This document shows positions 1 through 4,917 of a DNA stretch of 5,040 nt, piece by piece. The notes below the pieces were generated by a model. That model saw only the letters and a program-made list of their open reading frames with translations. It was not told the DNA's origin and searched no databases. Positions within the stretch are counted from its first letter, which is position 1. Each line of letters opens with the position of its first letter. Origin of the DNA: Planctomycetaceae bacterium (GTDB taxonomy: Bacteria; Planctomycetota; Planctomycetia; Planctomycetales; Planctomycetaceae); assembly GCA_027080405.1 (NCBI GenBank), contig JALWSL010000430.1:1-5040 (forward strand). Direction: 5' to 3'. The translations under genes were made by a program, and so were the position numbers.

Positions 1-227
1 ATTTTGGGCACCTTGGCGAGAATGACAATATGCTCGAAATCGTTCTTCTCTCCCAGAAGAATTCCTCCCGTTTGAGCCAGTCCTTCCAGAATCAACGAAC
101 CGGGCATGACCGCAAAGCCCGGAAAATGGTCGTGCAGGTGTTCCTCGGCCAGAGAAACATTCTTGATGGAGGTCGCACTGACTCCAGACTTGAATTCCAC
201 AAAACGATCAACCCAGAACCAACGCAT
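1..227 (-). CDS. FabZ-like 3-hydroxyacyl-ACP dehydratase, partial (N-terminal 75 residues)
   Basis: Hotdog-fold dehydratase that would remove water from a 3-hydroxyacyl chain on an acyl carrier protein. The reverse strand gives 75 residues plus two bases before the left edge. The FabZ active-site block is intact: DHFPGFAVMPG at residues 33-43, with His34, and Glu48 fourteen residues later, the same spacing as His54/Glu68 of E. coli FabZ. LAQTGG follows. The ATG at 227 is chosen because an in-frame TAG lies just upstream and GAAGAG (234-239) sits 6 nt before it. Aligned without gaps to the other dehydratase here (2158-2646), about 30 of 75 residues are identical and both catalytic residues coincide, so the two are paralogues. 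It lies downstream of the ACP gene on the same strand after a 329-bp gap. The C-terminal half is outside the window, so the exact class (FabZ, FabA-like or a specialised dehydratase) is open. Confidence 0.88.
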   Translation of the reverse strand, partial: MRWFWVDRFVEFKSGVSATSIKNVSLAEEHLHDHFPGFAVMPGSLILEGLAQTGGILLGEKNDFEHIVILAKVPK

Positions 228-556
228 GACGAACTCTTCGACCTATCTAACGATTAAAACAACATGGCAACAGAAACAGAATGGGAACACACGGGAAAAC
301 AGACCGACTGGAAAGACTGTGCGGTCAGTATTCCTGCCATCATGCCAAAATCGGAAATCTCCCCGGCCCGCCACCTGCCCGCAAATGCAAGTCGACATAT
401 ACCTCGCGACATATCCCTCCCGGTAGCTTCCTGCATCATGAATCGATGCCAGAAACAGAGCGGCCAGACTTCACAAGCAATCACGTCTGCCTCTCTGCTT
501 CCGGTTCTCACTCACCGATTCCGCAACAGATTTACGGGCGATGAAAGTAGCCAATA
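228..556. other. Intergenic region between the ACP gene and the partial dehydratase gene
   Basis: 329 bp without a convincing gene. The open frames on both strands give low-complexity, unrecognisable translations. A direct repeat CGACATAT occurs at 393-400 and 407-414, 14 bp apart, in an otherwise featureless stretch; it could be a regulator site but is short enough to be chance. I see no strong sigma70-type promoter for the gene starting at 227. TTGCCA, 17 bp, GATAGG on the minus strand would leave almost no leader and is a poor -10 match. A weak GCCA/TGGC hairpin spans the ACP stop codon and has no U-tract, so it is not a convincing terminator. Confidence 0.5.
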
Positions 557-946
557 TCAACTGGCAAGTTTCTTTTCCATGAATTTGCAAATCATCCCGA
601 CTGTGAACAGATCCTGAATATTCTCCACTTTGGGATCCTGCGCCAGTTTGTCGATGTCTGCGTGAGGCATTTTCGCCCGCAGTACTTCGATTCCCGCAGG
701 GGTAATCATCCCATCCTCGACAAAGCCTGAATCACTGGCGGCCAGATTCTCCGGGAACAGTTCTCCCCGCGGGATTTTGACATCGAACGCTTTTTCAAGC
801 CGGAAGACAATATCGAGAAAATCGATTGACTCCGCACCAAGGTCGCCGACCAAAGTCGCTTCCGGACCAACTTCATCATCATCGACACCCAACGCGTCGA
901 TCAGTGTCTCTTGAACCTTGCTTAAAATTTCTTCTTCTGAAGGCAT
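557..946 (-). CDS. Acyl carrier protein with a long insertion (129 aa)
   Basis: Small acidic cytosolic protein that carries acyl chains on a 4'-phosphopantetheine arm. The attachment motif is DLGAESIDFLDI at residues 35-46, with Ser40 the expected modified serine (canonical DSL appears as ESI). Helix I matches ordinary ACPs (EEILSKVQETLIDALG), and the C-terminus (NIQDLFTVGMICKFMEKKL) resembles the usual last helix. A typical ACP is near 78 aa with about 41 residues after the serine; here there are 89. The extra stretch, roughly residues 61-108, lies between helix II and the last helices. The ATG at 946 is preferred: AGGAGAG (955-961) lies 8 nt upstream and the protein then starts like an ACP. 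A GTG start at 1048 would add 34 basic residues unlike any ACP. Its place beside a ketoreductase and dehydratases points to a pathway-specific carrier rather than the housekeeping AcpP. Confidence 0.9.
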   Translation of the reverse strand: MPSEEEILSKVQETLIDALGVDDDEVGPEATLVGDLGAESIDFLDIVFRLEKAFDVKIPRGELFPENLAASDSGFVEDGMITPAGIEVLRAKMPHADIDKLAQDPKVENIQDLFTVGMICKFMEKKLAS

Positions 947-954
947 TGGAACTA

Positions 955-961
955 CTCTCCT
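955..961 (-). promoter_or_regulatory. Shine-Dalgarno site of the ACP gene
   Basis: Read on the minus strand the site is AGGAGAG, 8 nt before the ATG at 946. It decides the start: the open frame continues upstream to a GTG at 1048, but only the inner ATG has a strong ribosome-binding site and gives a normal ACP N-terminus. Confidence 0.7.
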
Positions 962-1256
962 GTCGTTGAACAGATACCGTCTTCGCCTGTCTCCCCGCAG
1001 ACAAAAAAATCGCTTCCGGAGACATCCCGTCTGTCCGGAATTGACCACTTCGCCAGCTTCAATGGAAACAGCAAGAAGGTAGCATTCAACGATACACGTA
1101 ACTCACACGGGATAACCAGCCAAAGGGCAACGACCGAGCAGTGAGCATCTCTCGATCATCGCCAAACCCACTTCAAAAAGTTCAAATAAGTTACACGCAT
1201 TATCGCGAAACTTACAGGCAAAAAGTAAAAAGGATTGTCAGATATTCGAGTTTTTC

Positions 1257-1307
1257 CGGGCTTCTCTCCCGATTATTCAAGAAGGATGCCACAACTCATC
1301 AATAATC
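1257..1307 (-). repeat. Inverted repeats directly after the fabG stop codon
   Basis: On the minus strand the base right after the fabG TAG begins GATTATT (1307-1301), which pairs perfectly with AATAATC (1277-1271). A GATG/CATC pair lies inside it. A second short hairpin, CGGG (1271-1268) with CCCG (1260-1257), overlaps the end of the first by one base. No run of T follows on the minus strand (the tract is AAAAA), so it is not a standard intrinsic terminator. It may be an mRNA 3'-end or processing structure, or chance. Confidence 0.3.
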
Positions 1308-2063
1308 CTAGATGCCACCGAGTGTCAGCCCCCCATCGACAGCCAGTATTTGTCCAGTAATATAACCTGATTCATCACTGGCCAAAAAGAGGACTGCCTG
1401 GGCAATATCCTCCGGTTTACCCAATCTTCTGCAAGGAATCTGTTTCTTGATCTCCTTCTCCGCGGCATTGCGGACTGCTTCGGTCATATCCGTTTCGATA
1501 AATCCGGGAGCAACAGCGTTCACCGTAACACCCCTTCTGCCCAACTCTGTCGCCATGCAACGGGTCAACCCCTGAATCCCCCCTTTACTGGCCGCATAAT
1601 TTGCCTGCCCCTGATTGGGAAATTCAGCAGCAACGCTCGACATGTTAATCACCCGCCCATATCTCTGGGACATCATCGGTCTGGTGACCGCCCTGCAGAA
1701 ATAGAAAACAGAATCGAGGTTGGTGGAAATTACTTTCGACCAGGAATCTCCATCCATTGTCGCCAAAAGCCCATCTTTTACAATTCCTGCATTATTGACC
1801 AGAATATCTATCCCCTCCCATTGCTCAACCAGTTTTTCAACCAGTTCATCCACCTGCTGCTGGCAACTGACATCACATTGATGAGCACTGACTTTATCGA
1901 ATCCCTGATCCTGCAACGACGAAACGACATCCTGGGCCGCCTGTTCGTTAGAGTGATAAACAAAAGCAACCTCTGCCCCTTCACGGGCAAACGCTTCCAC
2001 AATCGCGCGACCAATCCCCCGGCTTCCACCGGTAACCAATACTTTTTTACCTTCGAACTTCAT
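1308..2063 (-). CDS. fabG: 3-oxoacyl-ACP reductase, FabG-type short-chain dehydrogenase (251 aa)
   Basis: Cytosolic NADPH-dependent reductase of the SDR superfamily, expected to convert 3-oxoacyl-ACP to 3-hydroxyacyl-ACP. Features in order: cofactor-binding TGGSRGIG at residues 11-18, CDV at 63-65, NNAG at 90-93, catalytic Asn115, Ser143 (MSSVAA), and Tyr156/Lys160 in YAASKGG. PGFIETDMT (186-194) and the C-terminal GQILAVDGG are typical of FabG rather than of a generic SDR. Length is close to E. coli FabG (244 aa). The ATG at 2063 is chosen because GGAAG (2070-2074) lies 6 nt upstream and the protein then begins MKFEGKKVLVTGG. An ATG two codons earlier (2069) is possible; a TTG at 2141 would add an unrelated 26-residue leader. 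It starts 94 bp after the dehydratase stop, so the two are probably co-transcribed. The product would feed a FabZ-like dehydratase. It could be a specialised paralogue rather than the housekeeping enzyme. Confidence 0.93.
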   Translation of the reverse strand: MKFEGKKVLVTGGSRGIGRAIVEAFAREGAEVAFVYHSNEQAAQDVVSSLQDQGFDKVSAHQCDVSCQQQVDELVEKLVEQWEGIDILVNNAGIVKDGLLATMDGDSWSKVISTNLDSVFYFCRAVTRPMMSQRYGRVINMSSVAAEFPNQGQANYAASKGGIQGLTRCMATELGRRGVTVNAVAPGFIETDMTEAVRNAAEKEIKKQIPCRRLGKPEDIAQAVLFLASDESGYITGQILAVDGGLTLGGI

Positions 2064-2157
2064 TCTCATCTTCCAATCATGACAAATTGTAAAATGCGTT
2101 GCGACACGCGACCAACCACTCTCCCCAAAGCTGTACGCCAACAGACTGAACGTCCAA

Positions 2158-2646
2158 TCATTGACTGACCTGCGGCATCGTCCGCTCCAGTTCGCCCCAT
2201 GCCTGTTTGAATGAATCGATCATCCTGAGATCATTCGCTTTCAGTTGTTCGTCCTTGTCTCCCAGGTTGAATTGCCTCAATATGAGTCGGGCGCTCACCA
2301 CTTCCCGCGAATCTACCTTTCCGTTCGCCTTGAAAGTCCAGATATTCCCGTCCGTCTTGTGAACCGTCGAACTGACGATCAGCTGATCCCCGGGCGAGAC
2401 AAAACTTTTGAAGCGTAACGCTTTTGCCTCGACAAGCAGAATGGTGCTGTATTCGAACTGACTCGATATCCGCATCAACCAGGCCGATGCCTGAACTAAT
2501 GTTTCGAGCATCATGACACCGGGCATCACCGGAAAACCGGGAAAATGATCCGCCAGATATTCCTCTGCCCGAGTCAGATTCTTCGCGGCCAGAATTGACT
2601 TTTCCGGCACAAGTTCCTTCACTTCATCGATCAACGAAAACTTCAA
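2158..2646 (-). CDS. FabZ-like 3-hydroxyacyl-ACP dehydratase (162 aa, TTG start)
   Basis: Complete single-hotdog dehydratase. The active-site block is DHFPGFPVMPG at residues 33-43 (His34) with Glu48 in MLETLVQ. The strand after it (AKALRFKSFVSPGDQL) matches the FabZ region that lines the acyl tunnel. The core is followed by a charged tail of about 30 residues (after LILRQFN) that ordinary FabZ (about 150 aa) mostly lacks. There is no ATG between the upstream in-frame TAG and the core. TTG at 2646 has GGAGAG (2652-2657) 5 nt upstream, and using it places His34 and Glu48 at exactly the same positions as in the ATG-started paralogue at the left edge. First gene of the minus-strand cluster, followed after 94 bp by fabG; a good promoter candidate lies at 2710-2738. 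The conservative reading is a 3-hydroxyacyl-ACP dehydratase of a specialised fatty-acid or polyketide-like pathway. Isomerase activity (FabA-like) cannot be judged from sequence alone. Confidence 0.9.
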   Translation of the reverse strand: MKFSLIDEVKELVPEKSILAAKNLTRAEEYLADHFPGFPVMPGVMMLETLVQASAWLMRISSQFEYSTILLVEAKALRFKSFVSPGDQLIVSSTVHKTDGNIWTFKANGKVDSREVVSARLILRQFNLGDKDEQLKANDLRMIDSFKQAWGELERTMPQVSQ

Positions 2647-2651
2647 CTTGT

Positions 2652-2657
2652 CTCTCC
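2652..2657 (-). promoter_or_regulatory. Shine-Dalgarno site supporting the TTG start of the dehydratase
   Basis: GGAGAG on the minus strand, 5 nt before TTG at 2646. It supports an alternative start codon where no ATG or GTG exists in the permitted interval. Confidence 0.6.
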
Positions 2658-2709
2658 AACTACAGGTTCTGTAAGTCTATCATCACGGGAGTCTGCCGGA
2701 AAAGCTCCG

Positions 2710-2738
2710 ACTATAAATACAGTCACATCAGGAAACAA
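2710..2738 (-). promoter_or_regulatory. Predicted sigma70-type promoter for the dehydratase-fabG cluster
   Basis: On the minus strand: -35 TTGTTT (2738-2733), 17-bp spacer, -10 TATAGT (2715-2710), five of six matches to the -10 consensus. Transcription would start near 2703, giving a leader of about 57 nt before the TTG at 2646. The -35 matches only three of six, but spacing and -10 are good. The site lies in the divergent region shared with the SUMF1-like gene. Confidence 0.5.
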
Positions 2739-2820
2739 CCGTTCTGTAGAGAATAGTGCAGCTTCAGCCCCAAAAGAAGAGGAAGCACAAATCGCAGTGA
2801 ACAACAGACCAGACAATCGC

Positions 2821-2850
2821 GTTCATTGTGACATTTTATCGAACATGAAC
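2821..2850. repeat. Short inverted repeat in the divergent intergenic region
   Basis: GTTCAT (2821-2826) and ATGAAC (2845-2850) are perfect inverted half-sites, 18 bp apart, between the two divergent promoter candidates. The location would suit an operator controlling both sides, but a 6-bp half-site is easily met by chance. Confidence 0.2.
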
Positions 2851-2855
2851 GAAGA

Positions 2856-2883
2856 TTGACTGGCAAGACAGGATCGTTACGAT
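2856..2883 (+). promoter_or_regulatory. Possible promoter for the SUMF1-like lipoprotein gene
   Basis: TTGACT (2856-2861, five of six matches), 16-bp spacer, TACGAT (2878-2883, four of six). Transcription would start near 2890, about 93 nt before the ATG at 2983. Plausible but not strong. Confidence 0.35.
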
Positions 2884-2982
2884 GTGAGAACCGTTTGGTC
2901 AGGCCAGCTGTACAAAAAAGCTTCGCGAACTTCAAATATCGATAAATACGCATTCACCAATAGTTAAACTGCGTTGGGCAGA

Positions 2983-4200
2983 ATGAACAACATGAAATTC
3001 TCGCATGACTTATTGGATACTGTCGCCGGTTCTGGAAGTTGGCGTTTTTTCCTGGTAATCTGCCTGGCCTGTTCGGGCTGCAAAAAAGAGGAGCAAAACA
3101 GAACTCCTCCCGCACCGGAACCGACCGTGCAGCAACCAGCCCCGGTTCCGATCCCGGAAAGCAAACCCGATCCCGAGGTAAAGAAAAAAAAGAAGGTGAT
3201 CAGGCCAACGTTTTCTCAGGAAGATCTCGATCATCTCTACGATGTGAGAATGGCCCCCAACTACGCGCTCATGACGACACAGGAACGAAAGGAGTGGGAA
3301 CAGGCTCACTCAGTTGTAGCAAGCATCCCGGCCAGCCAGAACGCTTCTTCTCGATTTATCGCCACCAGGCCACCTGAAACATCCAGTCCGGTACCACAAG
3401 TCATTGTTGAGTTACCTCCCAATTTTTCCGTCATTCCCGAAGCGGGTTATAACAGGGCCGGCTATCCCAACAGGATTTTTAGCGAAATTGATCAAACTGT
3501 CATGGTTCTGGTTCCTGAAGGTGTTTTCATTCAAGGGAAAGACAATGCCGATAAAAATGCGGCTCCCGAACACAGCATGTATCTCGACAGTTTTTATATC
3601 GATGAACACGAGGTGACAGTTGCCGCGTACAACACATACCGCGAATACGAAATCAAACTGGAAAAGCGGGCTCCGCAACACCTGGCCAATGAAAACGACA
3701 ACCCGCAAAATCCAGCCATGGGAATGCTTTGGAGAGACGCCGTCGGCTTTGCCAAGTACGCAGGCAAAGAACTTCCTACAGAAGCTGAATGGGAGAAGGC
3801 CGCACGCGGAAACAATGGTTTTGACCACCCCTGGGGTTTTGGACGCCCCGCCTGGAGCCATTCCCGAAAACCGGGACAGATTTCCGCCGTCAAAAGTTAC
3901 CCTACCGACAAGAGCCCTTTCGGTGTTTTCGATATGGCTGGTAACGCAATGGAATGGTGTGCAGACTGGTATCGCGAAGACGCCTATCAAAAACTCGCCG
4001 AGGAATTCAACGAAGTCCCGCGGAATTGGAAGGGGCCTCGGACGGCAAAGCCGAAATCCCACCACGTTGTCAAAGGCAGTGGATCTGACTGGAGCCTTTG
4101 GCGTCGCGACAGCCGCTCACTCAGCGCCCGCGACCCACGAGTCGGTTTTCGATGCGTATTGCGTCTGGAATCGGATGAAACCAAAACAGACAAGCCGTAG
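2983..4200 (+). CDS. Probable lipoprotein with a SUMF1 / formylglycine-generating-enzyme-like domain (405 aa)
   Basis: Predicted exported protein. Residues 20-33 (WRFFLVICLACSGC) form a hydrophobic segment ending in Cys33, a lipobox-like site though -3 is Cys rather than Leu/Val/Ile. A Pro-rich linker (TPPAPEP to PDPEV) and a run of five lysines (67-71) follow. From about 172 to 395 there is a SUMF1 domain: MVLVPEGVFIQG (174-185), SFYIDEHEVTVAAYNTY (203-219), LPTEAEWEKAARG (264-276), SPFGVFDMAGNAMEWCADWY (311-330), RVGFRC (386-391). Active FGEs carry catalytic cysteines in the stretch just before the final GFR; here residues 363-385 contain none and SGSDW replaces the usual GGSW, so sulfatase activation is unlikely. 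A binding or structural role is inferred. Start is uncertain: ATG at 2983 or 2992, or TTG at 2974, all without a strong ribosome-binding site. It is divergent from the lipid genes, so a shared pathway is not shown. Confidence 0.85.
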   Translation: MNNMKFSHDLLDTVAGSGSWRFFLVICLACSGCKKEEQNRTPPAPEPTVQQPAPVPIPESKPDPEVKKKKKVIRPTFSQEDLDHLYDVRMAPNYALMTTQERKEWEQAHSVVASIPASQNASSRFIATRPPETSSPVPQVIVELPPNFSVIPEAGYNRAGYPNRIFSEIDQTVMVLVPEGVFIQGKDNADKNAAPEHSMYLDSFYIDEHEVTVAAYNTYREYEIKLEKRAPQHLANENDNPQNPAMGMLWRDAVGFAKYAGKELPTEAEWEKAARGNNGFDHPWGFGRPAWSHSRKPGQISAVKSYPTDKSPFGVFDMAGNAMEWCADWYREDAYQKLAEEFNEVPRNWKGPRTAKPKSHHVVKGSGSDWSLWRRDSRSLSARDPRVGFRCVLRLESDETKTDKP

Positions 4201-4237
4201 CAATGAGAGCTGTCCCCATAATAAACTTTACACATAC

Positions 4238-4266
4238 TTGACACACAACCACGCAACTGATAGTAT
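4238..4266 (+). promoter_or_regulatory. Strong sigma70-type promoter for the VanZ-like gene
   Basis: Perfect -35 TTGACA (4238-4243), 17-bp spacer, -10 TAGTAT (4261-4266, four of six). Transcription would start near 4273 with a leader of about 46 nt before the ATG at 4319. It gives the right-hand gene pair its own expression, independent of the upstream SUMF1-like gene. No terminator hairpin is visible between 4200 and this site. Confidence 0.6.
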
Positions 4267-4318
4267 ATCCACCGTGTTGGGTTGGTGACGTTTACACTGA
4301 GCATCAGGTTTTCCGGTA

Positions 4319-4756
4319 ATGCATCCTGCGAATCGAGTTCTTGCGACTCTGCTCCACGTCTTTTTGCCTTTATTCATAGGCGCATGGATCTACATTGCTT
4401 ATCGGAGTAAAAGTTTACTGGTTTTTGATTGGTTAAACCTACTTCAGATTGATCCGACACCGATTCGAGTAAACTACGACATACCGTACTTCTTCAAATA
4501 CTGTTTGCCTGATGGCTGTTGGGTTTACGCTGGAACTAGTTGGATGCTTCTTATCTGGGAAGGCCGCTTAGTGCCATGGGTTTATCTGTATGTCTTACTC
4601 GCAATTGGAGGTGAGTTTGGTCAATTCGGTGCAATCGTCCCTGGTACGTTCGAGTGGCTTGATGTTATTGCCTGCCTGATTGGTTTTTTCTTTCCCATAC
4701 TGGTACTACGGAAATGTATAAAAGACACATCTGGTCGACGCTTGCCCTGCTACTAA
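4319..4756 (+). CDS. VanZ-like small integral membrane protein (145 aa)
   Basis: Hydrophobic protein with about four membrane segments: residues 8-28, 67-81, 85-98 and 112-131. Between the third and fourth lies GEFGQFGAIVPGTFEWLDVIAC (98-119), with Glu99, Gln102 and Asp115. This fits the VanZ-like pattern of E-x-x-Q, then a Phe/Asp-containing D-(V/L) motif entering the last helix. LPDGCWVY (63-70) also recalls VanZ-like proteins, many of which have LPDxLW at this place. VanZ relatives are membrane proteins of largely unknown function; the name comes from low-level teicoplanin resistance, which should not be assumed here. Start is the first ATG after the promoter at 4238-4266; no clear Shine-Dalgarno is present. 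Its 3' end overlaps the next gene by 43 nt in another frame, so the two are probably co-expressed. GC is lower than in the left part of the window. Confidence 0.68.
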   Translation: MHPANRVLATLLHVFLPLFIGAWIYIAYRSKSLLVFDWLNLLQIDPTPIRVNYDIPYFFKYCLPDGCWVYAGTSWMLLIWEGRLVPWVYLYVLLAIGGEFGQFGAIVPGTFEWLDVIACLIGFFFPILVLRKCIKDTSGRRLPCY

Positions 4757-4917
4757 TGGTTGTATTGGCTTTAGGATCAACTGACAGTGAATCAGATCCA
4801 GATTCCCATTCGGCGTCTTCAAAAAAGATAGATGCTTGGATAATGGCTCAACGATTCGTGGAAAGAAATTTGAAAGCTCCAAGTACTGCAAGCTATGGTG
4901 GTATACTTGATGGGTAA
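4714..4917 (+). CDS. Small secreted protein with a truncated conserved C-terminal domain (67 aa)
   Basis: Residues 1-22 form a signal peptide or membrane anchor (MYKRHIWSTLALLLMVVLAL), then a Ser/Asp-rich stretch, then IDAWIMAQRFVERNLKAPSTASYG (39-62). I recognise this last block from many small bacterial and phage proteins (pattern A-x-x-x-x-x-x-FV-x-x-x-LK-(A/S)-PSTA-x-(F/Y)). There it normally continues some 45-60 residues with a N-(S/T)-FGA-type motif. Here the frame stops at LDG, and none of the three downstream frames resumes the domain, so the gene looks truncated. Function of the domain is not known to me. The start is uncertain. ATG 4714 gives a full signal peptide and overlaps the VanZ-like gene by 43 nt; ATG 4756 overlaps its stop as TAATG, a classic coupling arrangement, but shortens the hydrophobic segment. 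The truncation point coincides with a possible insertion-sequence end (4914). Confidence 0.6.
   Translation: MYKRHIWSTLALLLMVVLALGSTDSESDPDSHSASSKKIDAWIMAQRFVERNLKAPSTASYGGILDG

Larger units (their letters stand above)
947..1307. other. Intergenic region between fabG and the ACP gene
   Basis: 361 bp with no recognisable gene. The minus-strand frame extending upstream of the ACP start is Arg-rich and does not look coding. A gap this long inside a same-strand cluster suggests a separate promoter for the ACP gene. A weak candidate on the minus strand is TTTACT (1224-1229), a 19-bp spacer, then GATAAT (1199-1204): a fair -10, but the spacing is long. Next to the fabG stop is a 7-bp perfect inverted repeat (1271-1277 with 1301-1307), described separately. 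Confidence 0.45.

Noticed and set aside
254..511. Minus-strand 85-residue open frame in the gap before the partial dehydratase
   Set aside because: Composition is erratic (many Cys, Met, Trp, Phe), there is no recognisable motif or ribosome-binding site, and plus-strand frames of similar length overlap it; it looks like chance.
106..617. Plus-strand open frames of 106 and 117 residues
   Set aside because: They run antisense through the FabZ-like gene and the intergenic gap, are Arg/Ser/Pro-rich and have no recognisable features.
947..1048. N-terminal extension of the ACP from a GTG at 1048
   Set aside because: The added 34 residues are Arg-rich and unlike ACPs, while the ATG at 946 has a strong Shine-Dalgarno site.
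2064..2141. N-terminal extension of FabG from a TTG at 2141
   Set aside because: The extra 26 residues precede the normal SDR start and lack homology-like features; the ATG at 2063 has a properly spaced GGAAG.
2723..2953. Minus-strand 76-residue open frame in the divergent region
   Set aside because: No start signal or motif, and it covers both promoter candidates.
2879..3251. TACGATGTGAGAA present at 2879-2891 and again at 3239-3251
   Set aside because: One copy is intergenic and the other encodes YDVR in the lipoprotein linker; a single 13-bp match with no extension is most likely chance.
3412..4065. Minus-strand 217-residue open frame
   Set aside because: It lies fully antisense to the SUMF1 domain, whose motifs are unmistakable on the plus strand.
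2983..4200. Annotating the SUMF1-like protein as an active formylglycine-generating enzyme
   Set aside because: No cysteine in the segment where the catalytic pair should be.
3620..4288. Plus-strand 222-residue open frame in another phase
   Set aside because: Shadow of the SUMF1-like gene; Thr/Asn/Arg-rich with no motif.
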